A stretch of 64,000 nucleotides of DNA from Neckera pumila (Eukaryota > Streptophyta > Bryopsida > Hypnales > Neckeraceae). Of this stretch, positions 23,228-35,348 are shown one piece after another. The position numbers and the translations under genes are program-made. Numbering within the stretch: the first letter of the stretch is position 1; each line of letters opens with the position of its first letter. Location of the stretch: positions 9,672,001 to 9,736,000 of the forward strand of contig OZ018415.1 in NCBI GenBank assembly GCA_963969595.1. Reading direction: 5' to 3'. The notes under the pieces are model-generated. The model ran no database searches, was not told where the DNA came from, and worked only from the letters and a program-made list of their open reading frames with translations.

Positions 23228-23770
23228 CAGTGTTGAATTTTTTATGAAATGGCTCTTCAAGAAAATGGTTGCAGAGGTAATTGCCCTAATTGTGCATAAA
23301 TATGATTTCGGCACAATCATATTTGTGGTCTCAAAGCAAGAATGATTTTGATGAACAATGTGCAACACAGGATTTTGTTGAACCATCAAATGACTCCAAG
23401 GGCTTCAAACAAGCAAAATCAAGTTTATTAATCGAAGGCAAATTTGGGTTTGATTGTTTGGCTTGCAAGGAAAATAAAGCTTTGGTGAAGATGTATGAAT
23501 TTTTATTAGCAATGAATGGCATTTTTGTATTTGAAGAATCTTTGCTTTGTGATCAATCTATTTTTATTGAGCCATTGCCATTTAGCACTTTTGTTTAATC
23601 CAATTTGAGTAAATAAAAATGAAAATACTACATTGAACTTTTGAAGTATTATTTACGAGTTGATTTATAGACAAAATTACTATTTTGTGCATCTTACAAA
23701 CTTAGAAAACAAAAAAACTATGATAAATAGAATTAAGTGAATATTGATTATAGATTTTACTTGTAAAAAG
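23228..23770 (+). repeat. dispersed repeat R1, inner copy of the right arm
   Basis: Homologous to 2,366-2,890. It contains an ATGGCTCTTCAAG-initiated short Cys-rich frame that stops early, then a frame of about 100 codons. It is probably a relic, and no family is recognised. Confidence 0.6.
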
Positions 23771-24185
23771 TCTTTTGTCTCATAAATGATTCCAAAAGCC
23801 TCCATCAAATGTAATCAAACATGTTTATAAGAACTTTATTGAATCTATGTGTATTTTAAATACCTTCTAATATCAATTGCAACTTGAATATAAGTGATTT
23901 TCATAATATTCTTTTTTCAATGAGTTTATAGTTTAAACTTCTAACAATAGTGATTTTTTTTAAGATTCTTTGGTTGAAATCTTTATTGAAGTCATATTTG
24001 AATGGTTATTTTTGAAATGAGAAGGTTACCTTTAGAAATGAAACACTTGCATTTTTTTTAAATATGATTAGAAGATTTGCAACAAGGAGTTTTGGAATCC
24101 ATAATCTACAAGTATCAGGAAATTGTTACATGAATGTTAGATAAAATAATTAGATGAAATTGCCTCGGCTAAATATTGTATTTAA

Positions 24186-25118
24186 CCCCTAAAGGTTTTT
24201 GACTATGTTTTCACCAAAAACGCTCCAAAACTGCCATTTCTAATACTAGTGCCAAATTTTAGAAAAAAAACATTTTTGGACACATGTAATTGTAGGCTCT
24301 TGTAGTAAACTTGTTTAAGAAGATGTGGAAAAATTTCAGAATTTTCCACCATGTGGATTGCAAGATAATAGCGTTTAATATGACAAAAATCCTTTTTTTG
24401 GCCCTGCAAAAAAACGGGCAGCTGCCCTTCACAAGGTCACATTTGTATGAAAAAATGTCTGAAATGGTGGTTACTCTCTGAATTTATTCTTGAAGGCAAG
24501 TTAACTACATGCTTGAAAAATTTCGGATCATTTGGAATTGTACAATATACAGGAAAAAAATAGTAAGTAAGAAGAGGTAGAGAATGATTCAAAACACTAA
24601 ATTGTTAAGAATTTATTTATGGAATTGAAAAATGCCAATCCCAACGGTTGTAATGTTGTAATAAACCATCTACACCCAATGTTTTTATTTTTTTTCAATA
24701 ATTTTGAATTTGAGTTAAATAAAGGACTTCAAAGTTTATTTTAGAGTTGAGATTCCATAACTACCCTCAAACTAAGAATCCTCATAACTTTTGGCTCGTT
24801 AATCCAACTAGAATGATTCAAAGCTTCCTACATACATATAAATCTAAAGAACCAATTTCAAGTTTTTATTTTCTTAAAAAGCAATTTTTAAAGAAGTTTT
24901 TTTTGCTGCCCGGGCTACCCGCCAAGCAATGAAAATGACATATCATGCAATAACTTTTTAATCATGTAGTCAAAAGTTATGAAAATTGTTGGGCCTTAAA
25001 GCTACTCCTCGGGAAAATGTTGTGTGAAAATTTCAAAGAAAAAAATTAGAAACTCCGCTCGTAGTGAGCTGCCCAAAAATGCTATGTTATCAAAAAAGCA
25101 TGTTTAGGGCTTTAGAAG
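24186..25118. mobile_element. TTAA-flanked piggyBac-like MITE, right-arm copy (A')
   Basis: Mirror of 8,503-9,435, with TTAA at both ends and a CCCCTAAAGG terminus. Non-autonomous. Confidence 0.7.
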
Positions 25119-25120
25119 TT

Positions 25121-26943
25121 AAAGGTTTCAAAGTGTATTACTAGACAATCTAAACTATAATTGGTTATTGATGCCAATGCCAATGTATATTTTCAAATTG
25201 AATATATGTATTTAAATTCCCTGTTATTAAGCCTTTATGGACCAAATTTCAAAAAATATAAAGATGAAATATAAAATGCAATAAAGTGTTTTTATGCTTT
25301 TGTAATATTTTTATGAAGATTCATGACTGTGGTATAAATATTATTTAACAGTATGCATATTGATATATTTAAATTTAATTAAATTGACATATTCTATTGT
25401 TGTATGGTTAAACTTTTGTCAATTGTCTTCAAATCTTAAATGTTCAAGATCTCTAATATTCAAATGTTCAGTAGCAATTTTTTTTTATAGAAGTGTGTGT
25501 ATTTCAAAAATTAATTTTATAAAATATATGGATTAAAACAATATACTATTCAACCTAATTTAATATCCCCTAGTATAATAGTATCAGTATATACCACAAA
25601 CTAAAAATCCTCTATTATCAAAAGGAACACCTCTAAAACTCAAGAAAACATAATCAGTTAAAAAAATAAGCACACATATTGTGCTTTCATTCAATATAAG
25701 ACCTTTAAAACAAATTTCCAAAGAAATACATTGTTGTTTTTCTTCCAAAAGATCCTAAATTCTTTTTATTGAAACAAATACACCAAAGTGCAAAAAAAGC
25801 CAAAGGTGTTTCAAAATTTTAATAGAAATGTCATTTTTTCAAAGCAATTTTTTCATTGCATTTTTGCTTTTTTTGGTAGTCCTTCTTGCAACATTTTTAG
25901 AAGCAATAATTTTCTTTGCAATAGATTCATCAAATTAGAATTGTATAGCAATGCTAGCAAATTTTGAATCCCTTTTTTTTCCTTTGAAGGTTGTTGCATT
26001 TTTTGTCTTCAGTTCTTTTCCATTGCAGGCTCCTGCTTTTACTATTTGAGACATAGTCAATGCCATTTCTTGGGCCCTATTCAATACCACTATTGTAAAA
26101 TAATTATGAAAATTTTATTATAAAAAATTTTAATTAAAAAAAGATATACTGATATGGAATTTTTGTATTTTTAAGGTACTCAAATCCTTCCAACCACAAG
26201 GAATATAGTAAGTATTGCCTTTCAATATAAATGATTCTTACTACAACAAGAACAAAGAAATAATTGTTATTGCTACAGAAATGCAAAAAATCATAATGAA
26301 GATACAAAGTTGTAAAAAACAAGAAAAGCATCAATATGCCATGCTTAATTCAACATGAACAAGAACCTCAATGCTGAAGAAAAACTCAATTGAAACCTTA
26401 ATACTACAAATACCAAAACCTAATATAAAAAACCCTCATTGAAGGAATAGTGGTTGAGCATTTGCATAGAGCAATAAGCAATCTACTATACAATACATAC
26501 CTTTCTTTGAAATGCAACAAAGTGTTTCGACTACAATACACAGTGTACAGTGATTTTTTTTGGCAATGCAATTGATTTCATAATCAATGTTTTATCAAGA
26601 ATTTAGGGAATATAAATAAAATCCACAATTCAACACAATGACTGAAGGCCTTTAGAAAATAACATACACCATGTACCATTTTACTCCAAATAGAAAAAAA
26701 TTGATGTTTAAAACAAACTAGTTTTTTGTGATACCTTCAAAGTACATGACATTTAACATCTAACAACCTTGTTAGATCCCCATACCCTCTAGAAACACAA
26801 AAACACCTTCATGCAAATACAAAAAACTTTCAAAGCTGAAAAACTCCACACAACCAAACAAGTAAAAACACCATGCAACCTTATCAAAAGATGGTGCCAA
26901 GCGGGAGGAATGTGGTTAGATAGACAAGAGATGGGAAATAAAC
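25121..26943. other. AT-rich, no gene recognised (right arm)
   Basis: Mirror of 6,678-8,500; no sustained frame or splice-consistent gene. Confidence 0.45.
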
Positions 26944-26945
26944 TA

Positions 26946-29465
26946 CACTAAAAATGATATTTAGTGTAGTATGACATTTAGTGTTTTACTCCCCTACCAG
27001 CCACAACACTAAATCTGAATTGTAGCGGATTTAGTGTTGTGTTGGACTTCAATGCGCCGCCTCCGCTCCTGTCGTCTCCTTCCCTGGCCTTCCCTAGATT
27101 GTCACCTTTCCTTGCGTTCCAGGACTCCTTCCCTGGCCACCCCTGGATTCACTCTCTGCTCTGCGCTTCTCTTCCCCGATTTCCGAGAGCCCTCTCCACT
27201 CCGCGTCTTTGCTCCACAATCTGCGAATGGCGTGATTTTTTTTTGGGGGGTGGGTGGGTTATACTCTATCGCAAGGCGGGAACTCCGAGTTTCAAAACTC
27301 CCGCTTCTGCGCCCAATTGAGTCCAACGCTGTAGCCCGCTTGCGCCTGCTTGACCTGGACTGGAGCTTCTCACTGACGCTTGATTGGAACTTTTGACTGA
27401 ACTGAAAGCTTCTGACCAGCTTTTGACTTGACTGAAGGCCACCTGCTCACGTCACTTTTCCCACCAACTCAGGTCAGCTTAGCTCAAATTCTCCACCAAC
27501 TGCGACTGATCCTACTAAGTCATTTGGCCTCCACTCACGTCTGTCGACCCTTTTTTTTTTTTTTACTCCCACCCCTTTGGTAATCCGACACTTCGATTTG
27601 CAAATTGAGAATTTACCTTTGCCATGTTCAGAAATTTGTCATGGCTGCCCTAAATCCGCCAGCAACTTCTACACCTCGTCGCTTGCAGCAAGTTTCCACA
27701 ATTGTTGTCCACAAGCGTGTCATCACCTGGATGGTTCAGGACGAAGTCGCTTATGGTCTCCAAGGGCTTTTCGTCCGCACAATCAACACCTTTCCGGAGC
27801 ATTTTCGAGAGCAGAAGAGTGCCAACCTTGTCCGAGCTTCTCGTTGGTGGGCTCAACGTCAACAATTTTGCAATGAAGGAGAGGTTGACATCCCATCTCC
27901 ACCAATTTCATGCAGTAGGAGCCGGATGGGAGGGCTGAAACAACTCCACACAAAGGCAGCTCCAGGTCGTGATGCCAAGCGATCTGAATGGGTACTTTGG
28001 ATCTACCCTAAACTCCTTAATGCTTTTGACCAATTTAGAAAAGCCGGAGTGAAATTCTCATCCAAATTGCTCATTGAGTTAGCCTTGACTATCTTGCTAG
28101 ATCCTACCTCTCCATATCTAGCCCAGTCTTGTGATCCCAAGGACAATGTTCTACTCACATCAAAGTTGATCCCAAGTTGGGTTCAACAATTTATGCATGT
28201 GCACAACATTGTGTTGTTGTCACAACGAGGATGTTTGACTTGTAGTCCCGATAAGGAACTACAAATCAAAATGGCCACAGCTTACCATCTCGGTGTGCTG
28301 CATAGGGGATTTGAAACAATTATTTTAGATGAAAATCTAATGGAGAATGTTGACGAAACACATTTTGTTGTGAACTTGGACAATGGTCGAACGTTGGGAT
28401 TTAGAGGGGATACGAGTGTTAAATACGCCGAAGTAGTTTCCGGTGGAGACTCTATGACCATGGTCATTAGAATCTCCGGGGGCCGTCGATCAATGATTGA
28501 AGCCCCCATGCTCATTTTTACCAATTCTAGCAGCAATTATCCTATTCAAGGCTTGGAAGACAATATTCCAGGGATATGCTACAGGACCAAGCCTAAGGGC
28601 TGGATGGATCAAGCCCTTTTTGCAGAATACTCTGGTGAACTTCGAGCCTTCCAACCCGATGTTCATGGCCGGACAAAAGTCATTTGGGTTGACAATTGTA
28701 TTGCCCATAACATCATCCCAACGTTAACGGCTGTTTTGGAAACAAAACAAGCCAGTCTTAGGTATTTACCACCGTGTTCTACACACTTATGCCAACCAAC
28801 AGACACATTCATCATCTCCAAAGTCAAGGACGCTTGGACCAAGCGATGGGAAGCGAAGAAGGTTGAGCTCATTGCAACCAATGCTTGGCAAAACACTGCT
28901 CGAGCTGATGGGCAATGGTCAGGAAAACTCACAAATCCGGGAAAAAGATTTTTCCTACAACTGGCTGCGGATAGCGTTGAGGATGTGAATAGAGAGGTAG
29001 TTGTCATAATATGTCATATGTTAGGAAAGCTATGATTAGATTAGGTATGGCTTTGGGTGTTGATGGCACTTGTAGTGTCAATCAACTCTTTCCACATTTG
29101 CAGGAAATTATAGCCAAGCATCAACCATACTTCCAGGGCCAACAAATTCCAGCCTAAGTATGAAATTTGTATTTTCTTATTACATCTAAATATTAAGTTG
29201 TTTTTCCTTATTTGATCAAAGACTTCCTTCATTACAAATGTTTTCCACATTCTCTACTCCTTCCATCATTTTACTTGTCTTCAATCTTTTCCTTTGCAAG
29301 TTCATTTTTTTAACGTGTTCTAACACTAAATGTAAACCTTTTCAGATTTCAGATTTACCATAGAGCATATTTAGTGTTAGAAATTAGATTTAGTGTTACT
29401 TACTTATGATATTTAGTGTCAAGGTTTGTAATTAGTGTTGCCAACACTAAATATCATTTTTAGTG
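26946..29465 (+). mobile_element. pogo/Tc1-mariner-type DNA transposon, right-arm copy
   Basis: TA-flanked (26,944-26,945 and 29,466-29,467) with the same TIRs and subterminal ATTTAGTGT clusters as the left copy. The single arm difference (29,147) lies in this element. Confidence 0.88.
27641..29035 (+). CDS. DDE-type (pogo/Tigger-like) transposase, C-terminally frameshifted, right copy
   Basis: The frame has 464 codons from the ATG at 27,641 (GTCATGGCT). Catalytic acids are Asp238 (VDETHF), Asp351 (WVDNC) and Asp388 (QPTD). Reading ends at TGA 29,033-29,035. Another frame continues smoothly from about 29,012 to the stop at 29,155-29,157, with YVRKAMIR and QLFPHLQEII. This looks like the missing C-terminal ~45 residues of the same protein. 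A one-base loss near 29,010 explains it. The only arm-specific base (29,147) falls in this out-of-frame tail (Ile versus Thr codon). The transposase would act on the flanking TIRs if functional. Confidence 0.82.
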   Translation: MAALNPPATSTPRRLQQVSTIVVHKRVITWMVQDEVAYGLQGLFVRTINTFPEHFREQKSANLVRASRWWAQRQQFCNEGEVDIPSPPISCSRSRMGGLKQLHTKAAPGRDAKRSEWVLWIYPKLLNAFDQFRKAGVKFSSKLLIELALTILLDPTSPYLAQSCDPKDNVLLTSKLIPSWVQQFMHVHNIVLLSQRGCLTCSPDKELQIKMATAYHLGVLHRGFETIILDENLMENVDETHFVVNLDNGRTLGFRGDTSVKYAEVVSGGDSMTMVIRISGGRRSMIEAPMLIFTNSSSNYPIQGLEDNIPGICYRTKPKGWMDQALFAEYSGELRAFQPDVHGRTKVIWVDNCIAHNIIPTLTAVLETKQASLRYLPPCSTHLCQPTDTFIISKVKDAWTKRWEAKKVELIATNAWQNTARADGQWSGKLTNPGKRFFLQLAADSVEDVNREVVVIICHMLGKL

Positions 29466-29467
29466 TA

Positions 29468-30730
29468 GTAGTAATGTGGATCAGTGTTTTTTCTTCTTCT
29501 TGCACAACATAACCCTAAATTTAGTTGATATAGTATATGTGATGGTGCCAATTGCACAAATTACACTCAATAAAATAATTTGTAAAATTTATAATAAGAA
29601 CCCCATGTTTTTTTTGGCACATTTTTTTGTGATGTCCACTTGTTTTTATGTTAACGTTTGGTGTTACAACTAATGTCTTGACGTTATAGTTGATGTCATT
29701 GTTAATAAAAAAAAATAGGTGGACGTCCAAAAAAAGGGTTAAAAAAAATACACGAGGTTCTTCTAGTAAACCTTAAAATCTACAAAACCTCAGGCCTTCA
29801 AACTTAAATTGTTGCGACAGACGGACCAAAATCCACAAACATACTTGCACACGCAAGTGAAGAAAGCTGTGTCGAGACAAAAATTGACAAATATATTGTA
29901 TACTTGAGTGAGGAGAATTGCGTCAAATTCTTTGAGATTCCTCCAAGAGTTGCAAACATAATGGATGCATGTGGGAATGTGAAGAAAGAGATGAAGTACC
30001 CTAAATCCTAATATGAACAATCAAATTTTCTCACCTCGTCCCTAAAAGCTCGGTACTCACCAAGGACAAGGGTTTTATTTCAAAATTCAAAAATTCAAAA
30101 ATTCATATCAACGGCATTGTTTGGTGGGTTGATTTTTTTTAATTTAGATCAACAACATGGAGGAGGGTTCAGTCCTTTTTCAATTTAGTCAAGGAGGCTA
30201 GATAGAAGGATGTATCTTTTTTTAGGCTATATTTATAAGATGTTATTCTTCCCCTGCCCCCAATATCTAAGACAAAAGGAGTCTCTTTTCTTCCCTTCAA
30301 ATATGATTTATCTACAAGGCCCTCTCCTTTTCATGTTCATTTTTCAAACATCTACATTTCTAGGGAAGCTAAAAGGAGTCTCCTACATAATAGTGAGTAA
30401 TATTATGTTATATTCTCTCTATTGGGTTTCAAATTTGAAATCTAGTCACAAAGATCAAAGTTTGGTTCATTGGAAATAATGTGTGAATGTCACTTGCTTT
30501 CTATAATAGTAAAAGAATGTGAATTGGGTTCATTAACTCTTAAAGGACATATAATATTCTCGCTTACAATGCATATACAATTGTCTATTCCAAAAAACTA
30601 AACCTAAAATTTTTTCAATGATGAAAGGACCAAATTGTCTATAGAAAAATAATTGATTATATTATCAAAAGGATATTGTAATCCTTAAGAGGAAAAAGGA
30701 CCACACAAAAGGAAAATACATTTTTGCTAG
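29468..30730. other. AT-rich, no gene recognised (right arm)
   Basis: Mirror of 2,891-4,153. Short open frames only. Confidence 0.45.
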
Positions 30731-30970
30731 TTGTATTTCTAAACAAAATTCACTTATTATTTGATAACCATACTTTCTTTGTCTTTTAGGTTTTTGTAAA
30801 AAAATTTCATCTATAAACCAATTTATAAGTGATTCTATGAAAGTTCAATGTAATTAATTCTTTTTTTTTTGTCTATTCCATGTAGATCAAACAACAATAC
30901 TGAATGACAACAGCTCAATCAAAATAAATTGATCTTGAAGCAAAGATTCTTCACATTCAAAAATGCTATT
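30731..30970 (-). repeat. dispersed repeat R1, truncated at the palindrome edge
   Basis: Mirror of 2,651-2,890. Homology to the other R1 copies stops at 30,970, so the rearrangement junction cuts this repeat. Confidence 0.65.
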
Positions 30971-33530
30971 TGTTGGTTAAGTATGGATTTATTTTGAATT
31001 ACAAGTGCCTTTAAAATACATTATCTCTAGACATACACATACCAAACCTAGGTAGTAGCTTCAACATTTATATACCAGTTTTTTGGTTTTTTTTCGAAAA
31101 AACAGGTTGACAAATGATAGAAATATTCTACAATTTATTTCCCTACTCAAGTTTCTTTGTTAAGTTTTGGCATTATGTGTATTTTGTGCATTTTAGTTAT
31201 ATTTTGGAGCAAATTTTCAAACATTGCACTTTCCCAAACCTTTGTAAAACTATTAGTAGTCAAGTGTAAATAAATATCATTCACAATCAGAACCTTTAAA
31301 TTACTTAAGAACAAGGCTTTTCCATGAACATTTTTCAATTGTGGTAACTTATCCATTTGTGCCATTGCCAATGTTTGTTATGAAGAATGCTTTATGGCCA
31401 CCACCTTTTAGATTCCAAAGGAGTCTTCCAATTCAATCAAGTACAAAATCTAAAATATGTATTTTCAAATGAGACAATTCAATTTTGGTATAGTATAAAG
31501 ACGCAAAATCACCAGTACCTTACCTTGTAAAGACTTGAGCAATGTCTATGTTGAAAATTGCACGAAGGATGAATTGTTTCAAGAAATTGCTAAATTTTAT
31601 CAATTAAAAAACCAGGCAAATAAACACAATGCGCACAGAGATCGCCATAGATATAATTCAGAATTCTCAATGACAAAAGAGTTGTTACTATAGGTCCTAA
31701 AAGTTGGCCATGATTGCCAGTAGCAAGAATGATGATTGCCTTTCATGGCTTTCACAGCAAGAACGATTAATGAAGCATGACAAATTTTACAATTTTATAT
31801 TCCAAAATCCAGGGCACAAGAGTTAGTTGTCAAACAAACCCGCTTAAATGGCCCAAAGTGGACATTTTCCTATGGATTGGCGCAACTAAGCTTCTACAAA
31901 GAGAATAAAATAACCAATAGAAAGATAAAATCATACCCTACATATTTGAATGGTAGATAACGGTTTGGAAGCTACAAGCTACAATCATCGATTAGCTTCC
32001 AAAGCTTGTCCGCTTTCAAGCACTCAAGACAGCAAAGAAAAGACAAAAATTCAGCAGGAGAGATATGTTTTTGGGTGGGATAAGACCGAGGAAGGAATGA
32101 CAGCCCTAAAATTGGGTCCTTCTCAAAACAAGAGCCCATGCTTTGAGGTATGGTTAGAGGGGGGGGCAATGGGGCATGGCTTCCGGCGATACATCAAGAG
32201 TCGGTGTGTGTGATCTGAACACTCTTTCCGGTCTTGATTTTGTCCTTGAACACAACTATAATTGCTCCCATTCTTGCCACCTGTTCAGTTGTTCAGTTGA
32301 AACATCTCACCACTCACTACGTTTTGATAGACTCATCGCTAGAAATTTTATCAAAATTTTCTACAACAATTTCCACAGCAACTTCCACTTCCACGCAGCA
32401 CTTCTCTGCTTGAAAACATGCATGGCCACAAGACATATCATATAGCTGTCACATGACTTCCATGAGCTTCATGCCAAGCTAAACAAGGAAAGGTTCTACA
32501 ATCTTGTACTAAAGACAGCTTCAAAGCCAGAAGCCAAAACCTTTTTCAGATTCCTTGGAGAATTTATCTTTTGCTTATCCATAAAAGCCTCAAGTGTATA
32601 CCTAGAATACATGCAAAGCATACTCAATAACCTACGTAATGGTGGCCCATCCTAATTACCACATATCTACCTATACCAAAGATTCTAGAGTATTTTGTGG
32701 GGCGACCTATATAGCATTCTTTAGCAGTCGTGAATAATCATGCACCCTTTATTAAAGATGGCAACTCAAAGAAAGTCTTACTACATTCACTGCAGAGAGC
32801 GTGCATGACAAATCGTAAGTGACCAGCTCTTGTAGCTTTTGGTACCTCTCACCTATCATGAGCTCAAGATTGTACACACCAAAGGATCTGAATATCTTTT
32901 CTCGAGGGTGTTGAGGCAACAATTCAAGAACGATGTGTATTGGCAGTTATCAGTGCAGTTTTAAAAAATCAACCAAAACATAGAATCGTAACTGGAAATG
33001 CGTGATGCTACCTGAACCACCTACAACTGCAAAACCATTTCTGCAAGTTTAGATACTCCCAAACTCTCACTTTATGGATAGAATAGCAGAAGAAGATTTG
33101 CCTTCAGGAGGCGCTTGTCCTCTGATTCGAGACAACTTGTCCGCAGGTCATTCGTATCGCAAGTTCCAAGATGCTTTTGAATTATTCAAGAGTTTGATTC
33201 AGGTCCGTCATACATTACGTCACCCCTAATATTATACTTTGTACAGTCTAAAAAGTTTGTTTATGTCTATTATGTTAACATCAACCAGGATTGGACAAGG
33301 CTGACTTGACACTCTATCCAGAAGGCGTTAAGTGATACAAAACAAGCTTCCAGATCATGTAATAAACACAAATCTATAAATGTAACAAACTAAAGTAATA
33401 TTTGGATTAACATACGTACCAATGATATTATTGGAAGATGCCGTGTTGTCGCCAATAACTAGGCCTGAAGTTGACCCTTCCGCCATAAATCAACTTAGAT
33501 TGGACATAATTCCAAGAAAGAGAGCGCTGG
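30971..33530. other. right flank of palindrome, no gene recognised
   Basis: Open frames are short. One plus-strand stretch at 33,073-33,207 begins with ATG, keeps a frame of about 45 codons (including PLIRDNLSAGHSYRKFQDAF) and ends CAG|GTCCGT, as an exon would. I do not recognise it and found no partner exon. Confidence 0.35.
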
Positions 33531-33740
33531 GCATAGTTGTCACATTAGAGGGACCGCCCGTCCAAAACTTGTCTAATATGTCCGCCTGTTTGGAACATCC
33601 GATGAACCTAACCCGCCCTTTGTGACTACTTTAAGGTAGTTACATTGTCTGTCTGGTTTGTCCAAACTATCCGATATGTCTGCTCAATATCCAAGACATC
33701 CAGTATTCCTAAATCATTTGATGTGACAACAATGGCGTTG
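33531..33740 (+). repeat. GGACGGACC dispersed repeat, copy 2
   Basis: Starts GCATAGTTGTCACATTAGA and keeps the dimeric ATATGTCCGCC units and the GTGACTACTTTAAGGTAGTT centre. It is diverged from the spacer copy but has the same orientation. Confidence 0.7.
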
Positions 33741-33749
33741 GGTTGCCAA

Positions 33750-33834
33750 AATAAGAGGATCAACCCTTCTGGCCTTTCATATCAACCCTTTTGGCCTTCC
33801 ATATTATTTTGCTAGAAGGGTTGATCCTCTTATT
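33750..33834. other. hairpin with a perfect 21-bp stem
   Basis: AATAAGAGGATCAACCCTTC(T) at 33,750-33,770 is perfectly complementary to 33,814-33,834, with a 43-nt loop. It resembles a small-RNA precursor or a MITE remnant. No expression evidence is visible. Confidence 0.6.
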
Positions 33835-34583
33835 GCAAGCTGGCAAAATATGGGCAGTTGAGTGCACCTTGCTAAGCACACTAACGACAATGTTGTAGAA
33901 TAATCCTTAGTTTCTTGAAGATTCCCTTTTATGCCAATCATGTTGAAAGAGCTACACAACATGTGCTTTGCACATGCTGTGTTCAACATTGTTCTCAGGT
34001 AGTAGGCTGTATTCTAGATGCCATTTGCCTTCACTAAACATGTCAAGAATCCACAACTCCAATCAAAATAACTCTAAAACAAAGCCTTCATATCGTCCTC
34101 CAATTATTGGGTATACTATAACCCGAGTAAAGGTATCCCAGCAGAAGTCCCATCTCGTTCGAGACCAATTACCCGACTAGAAAAATAGGTTTATCTTAAC
34201 CTCTAGGATCCATCAGCATTATATTCTAGCACAACCTCTTGGCAAAGTAAGGAGACATGATTTGAAACCAGATTCATCAAAGACACTATACGATGTCCAT
34301 GCAATTTACATGAAACAACAAATTCATAATGCCAGAAGCTGAGGAATAATAAAGTGAATGCCTATGCATGAGGTAAAGAGCTGACCTATTCTAGAGTAGC
34401 AACGATATGGTAAACATAATCCTCCTCCATTGCAATAAGCTTTGTTACATCATAATGAAATTAGACACAACATACCACCTCAATTTCTCACATCGCGATA
34501 TTATGCCTAGACAAAATCTTGAACTTGGAGAGCTGAATCTACAAATAGCGTCCTTTGACAAGAGGGTGAAACACTGAGCGAAC
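33835..34583. other. no gene recognised; downstream of KRR1 exon 1
   Basis: On the minus strand this follows the KRR1 exon-1 donor. I looked for the KRR1 continuation (KYLQEAWP, VEGSMTVST, KERFVKRRQRL-type motifs) here and back to 31,000 and found none that was convincing. Confidence 0.4.
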
Positions 34584-34797
34584 CTTTGTACGCTGGAAAC
34601 AAGGTGGCAAATGAGCTCTCTTCCAGCATGCCACCCGCATTGAAGGAAGGATCAAACTTCTCCAGCTTCCAATGTTGGATGGCATTTGTATCCCAGGGCT
34701 TGGGTTTGTCGTGCTTCCCTTTATGCTTTGGCTTCTTCTCGGTCATCTCAGTATCCAACTCCAAAGCCAAGTCCATCACGTGTTCAGCGTCATCCAT
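34584..34797 (-). pseudogene. KRR1: KRR1 (small-subunit processome factor) first exon, orphan fragment
   Basis: KRR1 is a KH-domain nucleolar protein needed for 18S rRNA maturation. The minus-strand frame from the ATG at 34,797 contains KHKGKHDKPKPWD, KLEKFDPSFNAGGMLE and SSFATLFPAYK, the strongly conserved KRR1 N-terminus. It ends at a plausible donor (TACAAAG|GTTCGC). The KH region and Lys-rich tail expected downstream were not found within about 3.5 kb, so this is either a truncated duplicate or a gene with a long first intron. The start is supported by the telo-box promoter immediately upstream. No lesion is seen within the exon itself. Confidence 0.75.
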
Positions 34798-34820
34798 CTC
34801 GCAAAGTCAATACCGCAGCC

Positions 34821-34846
34821 TTAAACCCTTAAACCCTAAACCTTAG
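34821..34846 (-). promoter_or_regulatory. telo-box cluster upstream of KRR1
   Basis: AAACCCTTAAACCCTAAACC lies just upstream of the KRR1 ATG on the opposite-strand reading. Telo-boxes (AAACCCTAA) are typical of plant ribosome-biogenesis promoters, which fits the gene. Confidence 0.6.
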
Positions 34847-34895
34847 AGAGGGGCCAATGTTTTTCTTTCTTTCTCTCTTGACACTATTCTACAGC

Positions 34896-35076
34896 AAACA
34901 GAGATAGAATGCGCCGTGAGCTTAACTTAAGTGGAGTAATCAAAAACAATACACGAGAAAAAACAAGAACAATCTGCATTGCGAAGAGTTTCAGAGCTTG
35001 ATGCCATTTAGGGTTGCACGAGGATGAGACAAAGAGTATGAATGAACTTCGGTAGATGAACTCTGTCGACTGAGAA
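34896..35076 (-). repeat. KRR1 upstream region, copy 1 of a direct repeat
   Basis: Shares GCTTAACTTAAGTGGAGTAA, GAGTTTCAGAGCTTGATGCC and a TTTAGGGTTG telo-box with 37,338-37,537. It is part of the KRR1 leader/promoter and was duplicated 2.4 kb away. Confidence 0.8.
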
Positions 35077-35160
35077 TGACAGATCCACCCATCCTCCCTT
35101 GCTGTCCAATTTTTAAAATCAAATGCCGTTGGATCTTTGGATCATTGCGGCCGTCCATTC

Positions 35161-35245
35161 TAAGATTTGGTTTTCATATGAGGGTTTTCAGGCGAGGTTT
35201 CCATACGAGGGTTTTCAGGCAAGGTTTTCATACGAGGTTTTCAAT
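35161..35245 (+). repeat. short tandem repeat, GGTTTTCATACGAGG type
   Basis: Three imperfect units of about 27 bp alternate GGTTTTCATATGAGG and GTTTTCAGGCGAGG motifs. Confidence 0.7.
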
Positions 35246-35348
35246 TTGGCTACTCTCTTCACACAGGTATCTCTCGGTTTCTTTCGGTATCTTCATGTTT
35301 GAAGGTTTGATGATTTGGATGTTTGAGGTTGTTGTATGGGGTGTTTAG

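Larger units (their letters stand above)
17503..30970 (-). repeat. right arm of the 13.47-kb inverted repeat
   Basis: This is the reverse complement of 2,651-16,118. Both ends break off abruptly. The inner end starts inside the FPS leader intron region (AGAAAATCTTACGTTGCC) directly against the AT-rich array. The outer end stops inside repeat R1 (AAATGCTATT|TGTTGG). This suggests that the right arm is the derived copy. Confidence 0.95.

Noticed and set aside
31950..32213. Missing KRR1 exons near the fragment
   Set aside because: A weak YLKAW-like run on the minus strand is surrounded by stops and lacks splice sites; I treat it as chance.
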